64,000 nucleotides of DNA from Rhexocercosporidium sp. MPI-PUGE-AT-0058 (GCA_020746875.1 JAGTJL010000018.1:620001-684000), one strand, 5' to 3'. Numbered from the stretch's first letter, positions 10,582 through 20,838 are shown. Numbers and translations are program-made. Notes: a model not told the origin generated them from the sequence alone.

Positions 10582-11676
10582 AATTGCCCGGTTCATTGTG
10601 GTTATTGTTGACAATATGAGTTGCATTGAGCAAGGTGCTTGCACACGTCTTGTATTAGTGATTTGTTAGTCAACGAGAATACCTTAGGGAATCGAACTGG
10701 CCTGCACGGAAACATTATCACCTCTCTCGCATGAGAATTTCGTGAATGTTACCATTATAGCTGTACCAGAGTAGAACAGGAGAAGCAGAGTCATGAAGGT
10801 GGGATGGGAGCCCATTAGCATGTCTCATGGCTCTAACTCTAATCTGTCTGACGCTTCACCCGACGAATGCTTCAGTGGTACGTCCCCTGGCGAGGTCCCT
10901 CGTCGACTATGAATCCTCTGGGCATGATTTGGTAAGCCGGGGGGTAGTTTGGCTGTCCTGACGATAGTATAGTGAGATAGGGTTCATGCTTTCTAGTAGT
11001 AGCAACCCATCTATGCAAGACTCTCGAATGTGATTTTGTGGAAAGCGTTGCAGCAGAGACAGAAAGCAAAAGCCCAATCCTCCATCTTATTGAATTATGC
11101 TGAATTATTTTAATTGGGCAACTAGTTACTGATCGAGGGAGCGGATTATTTTGGACTGACGGCTGACTGCTCGTCGTGGGAGTGAAGTTTGTGCTCCTTT
11201 GTGGGGTGATGCAGCTGGGGAGGCGGATCGACTTGGAGAGGAGGTCGACGCAGCCGGAGAGGTTGTATGCCTTTCCTTGGTGAGCTGATGTTTCTTGAAT
11301 GGTTGTTTTCTGGGGAGGGTCGTTTCATGGGAGAAAAGTGAACTCGACTTAGCGCCAGACCCATCAGAAACGTCGAATCAGCTCCGCAGGTCTCCAAACT
11401 CTAGACATGAGATATTTGGGCATTTTTGAATTAATGCGGAATCTGCGACGGGAATCTGGAGTTTCGGTGGCGGTTAACAGTCGGATGTTTTGAGGATTGG
11501 AGCCGACATCAGATTTAGGAAGAAAGGGAGAATACAAGGGGGACTGTACAATGCGAGAGCCTTCTCAAGTTCCCTCGAATAGTAATACCGAAAGCTTGCG
11601 AAAACTGGCAACTGCTGCGCCTCCAGTCGTTCTCGACATCTAGGACTGCAAGTCTCCGCAACATCGCGGGACCACA
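10582..11676. other. About 1.1 kb without a recognised gene
   Basis: Only short overlapping frames on both strands. The 200 bases before 11677 probably contain the promoter of the decayed STAND-type gene. Nothing else is supported. Confidence 0.35.
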
Positions 11677-12676
11677 ATGTCAGGCCCAGCTTTCGGGTTC
11701 TCTGTCGGCGACTTCATCTCTGCGATCAGCTTGATCAAAACCCTCATCAGTGCTCTGCATGATAGCGCCGGGTCGAAGCCTCAGTATCAACGACTCGTTG
11801 AAGCCTTGTTCGATCTCGAGCGCGCTTTGACGGAAGTCAAGAACTTGAAAGTCACTACATCGCAAGTTTCCCAGAAGATAGCTCTCGAGCAGGTGGCATC
11901 CTAATGTCAACAGACGATCGAACGCTTCCTTGAGGAGAATGCTAAATTTAAATCGACACTCGGCCTGACGGCAAGCTCGTCGAAAGGGAGCTGGCGAACG
12001 AACCTGCACAAGATTCAATGGGCTGTGTTTAAAGACGATGCTATTGCAGGGCTCCGAGCTGAGATTACAGGTCACACATTGACTATCAATACCCTTCTTG
12101 CTACCATGCAGCTCAGCTGTCAGTGGTGTCCCAGTATGATTTCATATATAGTTGCTAACAGGCCAACGAAGATCAACAAGTTTCTTCCAGGTGGAGATGG
12201 CAAGCAATCATGAGGCCACAGCACGTAACCATCGAACTGTCTTGGACGATACAAATGCTCTCGTCCGCAAGAATTCGATTCTCTTGAATACCCAAACAGA
12301 CCTCATTCTATCAATCTCGACACAGATGGCGACGTAAGTACGCACCTCGTCTCTTCGAGATATTAGCAGCTAACGTCACACAGATTTGCCATGAGAGACC
12401 AGAGTGCAGACCTGCAGACCATCATCCACAAAGTACTGTACGTTACAGAAGGCAAAAATTAAGACGCCAATCGCTGACCTTGGAAGGGACACCAACATGA
12501 AAATATACACCAACATGAAAATATACACCATAATCTTGGATATGCAGAAGTTGCAAAAGTTTGTTCCGCCCCAGATCAATCGTCAACAACCTGTCTTATT
12601 CGAAGATGCTCATGGGCGCATTCCTCCATTCTATGTTGAATTTATCAACAGTTTTGAAGTTAGATCTAATCACTGA
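11677..12676 (+). pseudogene. Decayed fungal STAND-type N-terminal domain protein
   Basis: The first exon begins MSGPAFGFSVGDFISAISLI, a start characteristic of a large fungal family whose N-terminal helical domain often precedes NTPase, ankyrin or ubiquitin-like modules. Homology continues through ALFDLERALTEVKNL, a TAA stop at about 11902, then QQTIERFLEENAKF, LHKIQWAVFKDDAIAGLRAE and GHTLTINTLLATMQL. After an intron near 12119-12161 come further helical codons, an intron at 12339-12384, and, out of register, IILDMQKLQKFVPPQINRQQ, PVLFEDAHGRIPPFYVEFI. The last block is preceded by an 18-base tandem duplication (12496-12531) and a frame break near 12460. Homology stops at about 12655, well short of a whole family member. 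The gene is therefore a truncated, multiply disrupted copy. Confidence 0.7.
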
Positions 12677-12946
12677 TATGGCGAGAAAGGCGCGGCAACG
12701 AGACGAATTAGTAGGCTGACTTGATAACTCTATAAGAGCTATATTAGAGGCACGCTTTCTAGGGGCCGGAGGGGGTGTAGAAGTAATGCAAACTGTTTTT
12801 TTGCGGCCCTTGGATAGTATATTCGGAGTCTGTTTTGCAGAGAATGCGTCGAGGGAGTTCTGATTAGGCCGGTGCCGCCGTTTCGCACGTGATGAGCCCT
12901 GCGCGTCTCTAGAGGCGGAGTGCTTGCCGCTACGGGTCCGAGGCAT
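12596..12946 (-). other. Possible N-terminal fragment of a basic nuclear-type protein
   Basis: On the minus strand an ATG at 12946 opens MPRTRSGKHSASRDAQGSSR, followed by a basic, Ser/Pro-rich, disordered stretch (SLDAFSAKQTPNILSKGRKK, TPPPAPRKRAS) that reads like the start of a nuclear protein. After about 75 residues the frame runs into the antisense of the decayed STAND-type gene, so only a fragment exists. I cannot name the parent gene; chance coding cannot be excluded. Confidence 0.3.
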
Positions 12947-12952
12947 GTTCAA

Positions 12953-13353
12953 CTTGATTTAAATCAAGTATCAAGTGGTTGCGATAGGTTGTGGTGGAGC
13001 AAATGGTGGATTAGTGGGTATTAAGTGGGCTGGAAACCCGATTTACATCAAAACTTGGTGTTGTGGCAAATGCCGCTTTTTTAAGATTGTTATGCAAACC
13101 GCTGTAACCGGGATCACGAGTATCCAATCGCAATACAGTACGCACGTTCAACAATAGCAACTCTGGGGAGCACGACGGATTTCTATATTGAGACTGGCGC
13201 CGTTTTATATGCTGTTACCACGCAGCGCCGGACCAGGTCCGCGCTGTCGCACGTCTTCCTTTACAAAATACAACAAATAACTGCCACCACGTCTCCACCA
13301 TAATCCCCTTAGCCGTCTATCGAAACCAGCTGCCGACTCGAGCTGACGACGAT
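12953..13353. other. Spacer, nothing recognised
   Basis: Downstream region of the minus-strand secreted protein gene. No gene, repeat or RNA recognised. Confidence 0.35.
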
Positions 13354-13708
13354 CTACTGCTTGTAGCAAGGTGTGCGGCCCTGAGCGGTGATGGCACCGG
13401 CAGTGGCGTACTTTCCACCAGCGTTGCAGGCGGTGCCGACCTCAAGAGGGTTGTTACGGTTTGTCGTACCATCGGCGCGGTGGGCGTTAGTGCACCAGCG
13501 CTGACAGTCGAGGTTGCCAATCGAGGGATCCTAGCAGACAAGATTAGCATTCAACATGTATTTCAACCTGTTTCGTTCCTGAGGGGTTGCTCACCGAGTA
13601 AAGGCAGCAGTGCGAGCCATTTGAGAAGAGGCACTGGCAGTACTGGGCAGCCTGGGCAGTGATGGCGCTAGCGAGCAGCAGAGTGGCGAGGGAGAGGATG
13701 CGGACCAT
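13354..13708 (-). CDS. Small secreted eight-cysteine protein 1 (candidate effector, 96 aa)
   Basis: Two exons: 13708-13595 and 13530-13354, with a 64-base intron (13594-13531, GTGAGC...TGCTAAT...CTAG) in phase 0. The protein starts with a clear signal peptide (MVRILSLATLLLASAITAQA), then the mature part opens AQYCQCLFSNGSHCC. All eight cysteines follow C-x-C-x7-C-C-xn-C-x3-C-x21-C-x19-C, with AGGK after the seventh. Two paralogs in the window (17295-17601 minus and 18542-18862 plus) share the signal peptide type, the CQCL..x.GSHCC block, the intron position and the spacing of the last two cysteines. Size, secretion and disulphide density match fungal effector or antimicrobial-type proteins; the role is inferred, not shown. 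The gene seems intact. Confidence 0.85.
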
Positions 13709-13926
13709 TTTAGCGGTTGTGGGAAGTCTGAGGTGGGAAGTAGGTAGTAGAGATTTTAGAGTAGAAGATTGTAGAGTAGAACGGAGTCGAGTTAAGAGTG
13801 TGTGTTGGTGTGGTACAGAATGAAGAAAAGAGAGTGTGGTGCTCTGATATTTATATGTATGTAGGTAAGGCAGTATGGCATCTACTGTCTACCGGTATTC
13901 GCAGGTTAGCTGGCCCAGCGAGACTG

Positions 13927-14127
13927 TTGAACTGACGTTCTTACCCACTGCCTATTACGCCTACACGCTCACTAGGTTGCTTGTTGCTTACAATTGCCGA
14001 CTGCCGAATTAGTACTGCGCTACTATAGGCCGTAGTAGTTATAACTTGCTCAACTTGCTCAACTACACTCCTTGATGTTATATTTGTTTTACGTCACCTA
14101 CCGACGTCACTACTTAATTCTGCTTAT
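13927..14127 (+). repeat. Direct repeat R, copy 1 (about 200 bases)
   Basis: Nearly the same sequence recurs in the same orientation at 18193-18376, with scattered transitions and a few short gaps. Copy 1 lies about 220 bases upstream of secreted protein gene 1 and copy 2 about 165 bases upstream of gene 3. It contains TTGAACT.ACGTTCTTACCC at one end and ACCTACCGACGTCACTAC at the other. Confidence 0.75.
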
Positions 14128-14246
14128 CCCTTAAACTGCGATAAGCACACTTGCTTACGGTAGACCCTCAAGACCTTCGTCCGAAGAGTTCGGTCGGTGT
14201 TTGGCAATAATCCCATAATTGCATGATTTTTGATTTTCACTGCATA

Positions 14247-16693
14247 ATAGTCAGTGCGCTGCCTGTAATTCTGCGAGCTCTCGCTTACAGTCAGGGAATT
14301 CAAGTGTCACAGGAAAGCAAGTGTCACAGCCCAGATAGCGATAAGCGTAAATCCCCACCAAAAAACGCGTACTTTTGATCGCGACTGTGACAACTCTATC
14401 AGCCCCTTCATCAATTGCACGCATCGATTTTTTTTGGTATTATGGAGCCATCAAGTAACTTCTATTCTATTCATCGTACAAAGTCCGCGTATGATCGAGC
14501 CTTCCAAGAGGCAAGAGATTGGGCTCTAGACAACCTTACAGAGCTACTAAAGAACGCGGCGCGTATTTTTCATGTAAAGGAAGATGCATTACGCCAATCG
14601 ATACATAGGCTAAAACACAAGACTCGGAATGCCTCTGGAGGCTTCAATCGCCATGGCGGTAATAATATCATCTTGACAGCGGCGCAAGAAGAGGCTATTC
14701 GACAGTACTGTTACGAGCAATGGGAAGCCGGTTTAGGAGCAACTCACGAGATGGTGAAAGCAGCTATTAGCTATCTACGAACTGTAATTTCCCTTGTATT
14801 TTGTACTGAATCTATTATTAATATCTATAGACTCAATCTCCATCTCTCGGCCCGCCATCCAAACGCTGGTTTACTAGCTGGCTAAAGAATAACCCGAATC
14901 TCCATACAATTAAGACGAAGCCAATTGAACACGCTAGACTCGAATCTCATACAGAAGAAGACGTAAAGAAATGGTTTGCGGAGCTAGACGAAGCAATGAA
15001 GAAATACAAGATTGATAGAGGCAAGAAGTTGTTGAATATGGACGAGTCTGGCGTACGAGTTGGCTGTCCATCTGGAGAAGCTGTAATTGTCCCTACGGCT
15101 GTCAAAGAGCTTTATACGGCCTCACCAGAGAACCGCAAATCTCTTACGATTATTGAAACCATTCGGGGTGATGGAAAGAATACGCTTCCGCCATTTATTA
15201 TCATTCCAGGGGAGAAGATAATAGAGAATTGGATTACTTCAGAGCTTGTTGGCAATGAGACATTAGACACATCTCCATCCGGATACATTAATAACGACAT
15301 AATCATGAGATATGCCGATCATTTAATCAAGTATTCTCATGCCGGACCATTAAAACCATGGAAGATATTGCTGTTAGATGGCCACGAGTCTCACCACTGG
15401 CTTCCGTTTCAACTCAAGTGTGCAGAAAACCACATCTTCTTATTCTACTTTCCTAGCCATCTCACGCATATTTTACAACCTCTTGATGTCGGCATCTTCC
15501 GTCCATGGAAGCATTACCATTCAATGGCTATTGCAGCTGCCCTCCGGTCTCTCGATTTTGAATATACTATTACCTCCTTCTTCCGAGATCTTACGGGAAT
15601 ACGGAAGAAAGCCATGCAGTGGTATACAATTGTCAACGCTTTTACTACGTCAGGAATGTGGCCTTTAGATGTCCAAGCCGGCTTAAAGAAGATGCGATCT
15701 TACGGCAAAAAGAAGCGTAGTATTGCAGATATGGAAGTTACTGAGGACGAGTTAGACTTACCTCCATTACCTCCGTCAAGGCCTCATGAACTATGGAGTA
15801 CGACATCTGCTATCAACTCGTTTATTGGCAGAGACCCTACACAGTTTTCAGATGATTCTCGTGATATTTTCTCCCGGACGATGCAAAATACTGCAGTTGA
15901 ACTACAGAAAGCTCATCTTATAACTGTCGAGCACGCTACTTTACAGGCAAAGATCAAGGAGGAAAGCAAGCGAAAGAAGACCTCTAGAAGAAGCATTCAC
16001 AAAGGCGGAGGTGCAGGAAACGTCGACGACTTACGGACGAGAATTCGTATTCGTAAAGAGACAGAAAAGACGGAAGCTTTACGGAGAGCTCAACGAAACC
16101 TTACTCAAGCAATTAATAAGTCAAAGGAGAGCCTCCGAGTTGCTGGTGTCTCAGCTCGGAAGGCTAATCGAACAAACAGAGAGCTGTTAAAGGGCTATAA
16201 AGCGCGTGGAGAGTTCGCACCGGCTGATGTTTTAATACCTGCGCGAGAACCTGATAAGGCTCCGAACGTAGTAGAGGCTCTTTCATTAACGCCTCAAGGT
16301 CACCCTGAATTTCATCACGCAGTAATTCAAGCTCAATTAGCTGTCGATGGAGTTGAAGACGACGAGATCAAGTTTTTTACAGAACCTACAGCAGGAGAGG
16401 CTATTGAGCATGAGAATTTAATAGAGTCTTCGCCTGCGCCAGAGGTAGAGTTAGAAGATATACCTGAGGCACTAGACAGCTCTGATGTGGAGTCTGATGC
16501 AGGCTCAATTGACTCTATAACTCGTAATGCAAATTTTGTAAAATTCTAATATAATTCACGGTCTAGATTCCTGATTACCATACAAATTAGGTGGTGCGGG
16601 GCAATGTCGGCTGTGACACTTGCTTTCCTGTGACACTTGAATTCCCTGACTGTAAGCGAGAGCTCGCAGAATTACAGGCAGCGCACTGACTAT
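14247..16693 (+). mobile_element. Intact pogo-like DNA transposon with perfect 85-base terminal inverted repeats
   Basis: Terminal inverted repeats at 14247-14331 and 16609-16693 are exact reverse complements over 85 bases, beginning ATAGTCAGTGCGCTGCC. They are flanked by the dinucleotide TA (14245-14246 and 16694-16695), the duplication expected for pogo/Tc1-mariner elements. Each repeat contains two copies of CAAGTGTCACAG spaced 17 bases apart (14301 and 14318 at the left end), plausible transposase binding sites. The 2.4-kb interior encodes one spliced transposase with no stop. Lack of RIP damage and identical ends mean the insertion is recent. It lies among the secreted protein genes. Confidence 0.93.
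14442..16549 (+). CDS. Pogo-like DDE transposase (686 aa, one intron)
   Basis: Exons 14442-14783 and 14831-16549 are joined across a 47-base phase-0 intron (GTAATT...CTATAG), giving 686 residues. I took the ATG at 14442; the frame upstream has only non-ATG starts. Domains in order: an N-terminal psq-like helix-turn-helix (about 25-60, ARIFHVKEDALRQSIHRLKH), a CENP-B-like DNA-binding region (about 75-165, with AQEEAIRQYC and KRWFTSWLKNNP), and the DDE-1 domain. The catalytic residues are visible as LNMDESGVRVG (first Asp), LLLDGHESHH (second Asp) and THILQPLDVGIF (third acidic position is Asp, as in pogo/Fot1 elements). A Lys/Arg-rich coiled region and an acidic tail follow. It cuts and pastes the surrounding element; splicing removes the only interruption, so it is probably active. 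Confidence 0.92.
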
Positions 16694-16695
16694 TA

Positions 16696-17294
16696 GACTG
16701 TAATAGTGCGCAGATGAAGAAAACACTAATTAATTAGATCGTTGCGATCAACGTGATGAGGCTTTTAAGGTTAAAATTAGGAGAAACAAATAATTCTGAG
16801 TTCATGTGTAGGGTTTCACATACTAGTGAAGTTCATAGAAAAGGAGCCTTCTCATTTCGCCTCACTGTTTGTACTCTAAGAAAATCTAAGTACCGTGTTG
16901 TACAAAACATGGTTGGCTAAAAGATTTCACTACCCGCGTATCGCAAGTTACATAGGCTGTATGTTTGTTTTGGGTAATGGAATCGAAGGATATTTTCAGT
17001 ATTGAGCCAGGAGACAACACAGTTAATTGTATATCACTATTTGCGGAGTAATATTTCACAGTGCGAGTTGACGAGTAAGGTATACAAGGTATTTTCATTG
17101 ATTGCCGTACCTCTAAGTCAAGTATCTAGGACTTCGAGAAAATGTGACCTATGTATATGCGAGCTTCCCAGCGAGGTCCCAGAATCTCAAGAACCGAGGA
17201 AAAGCAAGAGAAGGAACATTGTTTGCCATGATGCAAAAAAACGATTGCATAGGCGGAGCAGCGCAAGGCACTCTTGCGAGCTCCTTTGTACTCC
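16696..17294. other. Spacer between transposon and secreted protein gene 2
   Basis: About 600 bases with no recognised gene. It holds the transposon's right flank and the 3' region of the minus-strand gene ending at 17295. Confidence 0.4.
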
Positions 17295-17601
17295 TTAGTT
17301 AGGGATTGTCCAGGTCGTGCAGGCGCGGCGGAATTCTGCGTTCCATGAGCTAACGTCCGAGTACTTTCCACCAGCCGCACACTTCTTGTCTGAATTTCCG
17401 TTGTTGAGGCACAACGCGGTGCAGTCCTTCTTGATGCCGTATTGCTAGTACATTATTAGATTTGGTCGCTTGTATGGGCTTTTATTGGCTTACAGCAACG
17501 CAACAGTGGGAGCCATCCGCGAAGAGGCATTGGCAGAATCCGTCAGCGGCGACAGAAGCGACGGCGGCGAAGATAACCGCGAAGATGGAAAGGCGGACCA
17601 T
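17295..17601 (-). CDS. Small secreted eight-cysteine protein 2 (candidate effector, 85 aa)
   Basis: Exons 17601-17494 and 17444-17295 flank a 49-base phase-0 intron (GTAAGC...CTAG). The protein begins MVRLSIFAVIFAAVASVAA, a signal peptide, then DGFCQCLFADGSHCCVA. The cysteine pattern is C-x-C-x7-C-C-xn-C-x3-C-x9-C-x19-C. The segment AGGKYSDVSSWNA after the seventh cysteine is nearly shared with protein 3 (AGGKFSSVSSWNA), so these two are the closer pair; protein 1 diverges there. The spacing between cysteines six and seven is the most variable part of the family (9, 12 and 21 residues). It is transcribed in the same direction as gene 1, with the pogo element between them. It appears intact. 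Role as a secreted effector or defence peptide is inferred from type only. Confidence 0.85.
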
Positions 17602-17943
17602 TTTGTCGAACGTTGGAGTTGATGAGTAGTTGAGTGGGATGAGGAGGTTTGTATGACTTGTGGGTTAAGGGATTATGTGATGAATGATGTGATGGTGCTG
17701 ATGAGTGAAAAGAACGGCAAGAGAAATCACCATCTTTATAGAGTCCAGCAGACTGAGAGACCACATGACACGAGTCACAAACATATTTGCGCATTACGAA
17801 GAACTTTAATTAAGCTCACGGAATCTATAACAATACGCTTGTGTTCATTTAGAAGGCTCCTCGTCATAACAATTACACGAGGCGTTGGCGGCATTAGTTA
17901 TCTCCATGCGAAGGTTTGTAGCAGAAAATGACGTTTAAACTAA

Positions 17944-18210
17944 ACGAAAATGAATATTAAATAAGGCAGGCAGTGAGTGGGAAGTTCCGTTTCTAGGGCC
18001 CTGGAACATCCGAGTAATTGTCTTCGATTCTTTTCTGGGTTGTTATTAAACTGACGTTCTTACTCATATAATTAAAAAATGACGTGTAGACGAAAATAAA
18101 TATTGAACAAGGCAGGCAGTAAGTGGGAAGTTCCGTTTCTAGGGCCCTGGAACATCCGAGTAATTGTCTTCGATTCTTTTTCTGGGTTATTATTGAACTA
18201 ACGTTCTTAC
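17944..18210 (+). repeat. Tandem-like duplication of a 120-base unit
   Basis: Units at 17944-18063 and 18090-18210 share an almost identical core that includes GGGAAGTTCCGTTTCTAGGG and CATCCGAGTAATTGTCTTCG. They are separated by 26 bases. The second unit runs directly into repeat R copy 2. Both lie in the region upstream of gene 3. Confidence 0.8.
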
Positions 18211-18376
18211 CCACTACTTATTACGCTTACACGCTCACTAGGTTGCTTATAATTGCCGACTGCCGAATTAGTACTGCGTTACTATAAGCCGCAGCAGTCA
18301 TAACTTGCTTAACTTGCTTAATTATACTACTTTTGTTTTACGTCACCTACCGACGTCACTACTTAATTCTGCTTAT
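18193..18376 (+). repeat. Direct repeat R, copy 2
   Basis: Second copy of the repeat at 13927-14127, same orientation, shortened by small deletions. It forms the distal promoter region of secreted protein gene 3. Confidence 0.75.
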
Positions 18377-18541
18377 ATAATACTGCACCTACATAGAGAT
18401 TCAACCTTCTCTCCTTACTCTTATTTTGTACTACAGTCCTCTTCAAATCTGATATATCGACACAGCATCTTCATTCACTACCCCCACAGACAAATCAGCC
18501 CACTACCTAATCTAACTACATCGTCCTTATCAACGCCCAAC

Positions 18542-18862
18542 ATGTTCCGCTTTCTCACTATTGTTACCGTGCTCTTTGCTGGCGCAAGCAGCGTTGCTGC
18601 TTCGTACTGCCAGTGCCTTTACCCAGACGGCAGCCACTGCTGCGTTATTGTAAGTCGTCATTTATCAATTCACACTCAAGCTTGACTTGCTCAACTGTGG
18701 TGTTCCCAGGACAACCAAGTCAATGATTGCACAAGAATGTGCTTAAAGGCGTCTCCAGATCCTACGACCGCCGCACAGTGCAACGCCGGCGGGAAATTTT
18801 CCTCGGTCAGCTCGTGGAACGCCCAGCACCGCGCACAGTGTTCGCCACCCTTCATCCTCTAA
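18542..18862 (+). CDS. Small secreted eight-cysteine protein 3 (candidate effector, 86 aa)
   Basis: Exons 18542-18649 and 18710-18862 flank a 60-base phase-0 intron (GTAAGT...TTCCCAG). The product begins MFRFLTIVTVLFAGASSVAA, a signal peptide, then SYCQCLYPDGSHCCVI before the intron and DNQVNDCTRMCLK after it. The pattern is C-x-C-x7-C-C-xn-C-x3-C-x12-C-x19-C, the same as in the two paralogs on the other strand. It is transcribed away from gene 2. A pyrimidine-rich leader with CTACCTAATCTAACTACATC directly precedes the ATG. No disruption is seen. As with its paralogs, a secreted disulphide-stabilised effector or antimicrobial role is inferred from architecture. Confidence 0.87.
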
Positions 18863-19365
18863 GTTCCGTATCCTCTATGTGTAATTCCATCGGAGAAAGA
18901 CGTGCAGTAGACCTTCGCAGGTCATCAGGAGGGATGTCGACGATTGGTTCAATCAGGAGAACGCGATATAGTATTATTAAACAACTTATACTTGATTAAG
19001 CATTGGCGGCTTGTTGAGATCATATCAATGGCCCGTCCTAGGCTCTGCCACTCATGTTATTACTTCGCCTCTTAGAGGCTACTTCGTATAAGTAGTGCTC
19101 GGCGCGTTACTAGAGTAGGCACGCCCTTATAGTCTTTCAATGCTGATCAACTTATAAACAAAACCGATGGTGCCACTTCGGAGAATTGACCGTGCTTGGC
19201 AGAAATGTCCCGTGATGTGGGTGAAGCAACTTGTCTTCATCTGAAGTCTTGACCACTTTCAGTGAAGCTGAGGTGACCGTAACCAAGTACAGTACTCTAC
19301 CTCACTTGGGCGGCACTCGCAGATGAATAGAGTAGCCCTTATGAACTTGCCAGTTTCATGTTATG
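18863..19365. other. Spacer, nothing recognised
   Basis: 3' region of secreted protein gene 3, followed by sequence without a gene up to the kinase relic. Confidence 0.35.
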
Positions 19366-19930
19366 CTACATGTCAAGAGTACCTTCAATAAGCTTTTGAA
19401 AATCATCAGCCACCTCCGAAGCCGATTTATATGTTCTTGCCTAATAATTGTGAATAATGCCGCCCCTTAATTAAGGTTCTAGGATAGGAAACTGGCCCGA
19501 TTTATATCTCGAAATTATCTCTGCTTCATCGTCGTCATCGAATGAATCCAATTCCGGAAACGGCTCGTGACCGGTTATTATAAAATAAATAGTAGACCTT
19601 AAGGCAAAAATATCCGTCTTTCGATCTGCATAGTTCGGATCGGAACGAAGTATAAATAACTTCACATTCTTTAATAAAAGACTATTAAGAACGATAATAC
19701 TATCTGGTAACAAGTATCGCCCTTGGAAGTCCGCGGGTTTAATATTAAGATCTTTATTAAGAAGGAGATTATTAGCATTAGTGTCGTAATAGAAGGCAAT
19801 TAATTTGTGGATATACACTATACTTTTAGCTGCCTGCTGTGCTTATATAAATCGCTAGGAAGTCGTTAGACTGGCGTTAGCCTTCTTAAGGTACTAAGAC
19901 ACAGAGCTATTTATTGCATACTCAAGACGG
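19366..19930 (-). pseudogene. RIP-degraded protein kinase-like gene (catalytic half)
   Basis: The minus-strand frame from about 19930 reads as the C-lobe of a fungal kinase-like protein. It opens with RLEYA and a line of stops at positions where the family has Trp (before YLKKANAS, RF and AQQAAKS), then gives VYIHKLIAFYYDTNANNLLL in place of an HCD-type catalytic loop, DLNIKPADFQGRYLLPDS in place of the DFG segment, DPNYADRKTDIFALRSTIYF, TGHEPFPELDSFDDDDEAE and finally SASEVADDFQKLIEGT, ending TAG at 19366. The catalytic His and Gly positions are lost and most stops are TAG, typical of RIP. The N-lobe is missing. It belongs to the same broad family as the genes at 51543 and 63655. Confidence 0.8.
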
Positions 19931-19933
19931 ATA

Positions 19934-20365
19934 CTATTCCAAATCCCAGCTCAACAGATGAGAATGCGCCAACGCCCCGCTAGTACGCCGATTATGCACC
20001 CAGACAACAGACAGACAGTACTCAAGGCGCGAATGGGCAGCATGCAACTGCTCAACCACCGCTCCGCCGAAAAGTGTGCTCTCTCTCAGGTCCGCAACCA
20101 GATCATCCACACTATCCAGATGTCTCCTCGGTAGCTCCTGCTTCTCCTCCGTTGTTCTCGTAAGGACCTCATCCTCACTATTCGCTCTGCGTCTTGTCGT
20201 ATCCTCTCTGCTAAAAGCCCCAGCAAGTTTACGCGGACTGCGCTGCAGAACCGTAGTGGCGGGACCCGTGCTGTTTGCCGAAGGGATAGAGGGTGTTTCG
20301 GGCGTTGCCTTCTCGAGCTGATGAAACCACACTGGTTGGGAACACAACAGCATACATAACCACAT
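19934..20365 (-). other. Open reading frame of uncertain status (up to 143 codons)
   Basis: The minus strand contains an open frame whose middle part reads like real protein: an acidic/basic, Ser/Arg-rich stretch with RKLAGAFSREDTTRRRANS and LPRRHLDSVDDLVADLRE. A possible intron acceptor (CCAACCAG) lies inside its first codons, so it could be the last exon of a gene whose earlier exons are lost. It overlaps only short antisense frames. No family recognised. Confidence 0.3.
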
Positions 20366-20703
20366 TTCCCCGCATATTCACATGAGATTGACTTCTACCT
20401 TACATCCATCCCACAAAATCCGTCCGCAGCACAATTCCTGAATCTGCGCCTCTATTGTAGCCTATTCCTGGCCTTCGAATAAAGCTTCAGATGTCCGCGA
20501 CTGCAGCTTCCCATCGAGACGGCCCACTCAGCATGGCATCTCCCTCCACTTCCGACAGTCTACGCTCACCAAACGCAACCCACCACGTACATCCTCTACA
20601 GGCTAGAATAGACTGAACCAAATCGTGTCCAAATCAGTCCCCCTAAGGCGACTGGATCAGCCAACGCAGACACTCCCTCACCAATCCGAAATCTATAAAT
20701 CCG

Positions 20704-20838
20704 ACCATACAACCGGGTGCGGCGCCGGATCCGAATAAGTACTATAAGAACGATATGGCGTTTAATGGGAAGGGGAGCTGGAGTGCGGAGAAAGATAATA
20801 TTCTGTTGGGACCGTATGAATATTTGGATGCGCTTCTT
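20704..20838 (+). pseudogene. Truncated 5' fragment resembling geranylgeranyl diphosphate synthase
   Basis: About 40 codons read DPNKYYKNDMAFNGKGSWS, AEKDNILLGPYEYLDA, which resembles the N-terminal region of fungal trans-prenyl (GGPP) synthases just before their HPGKDIR motif. The match ends at the border of the AT-rich island (about 20838), so none of the catalytic DDxxD motifs is present. No convincing in-frame start was found upstream. The identification rests on one short block and is moderate. The remainder was probably lost or displaced by transposon insertion. Confidence 0.45.
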
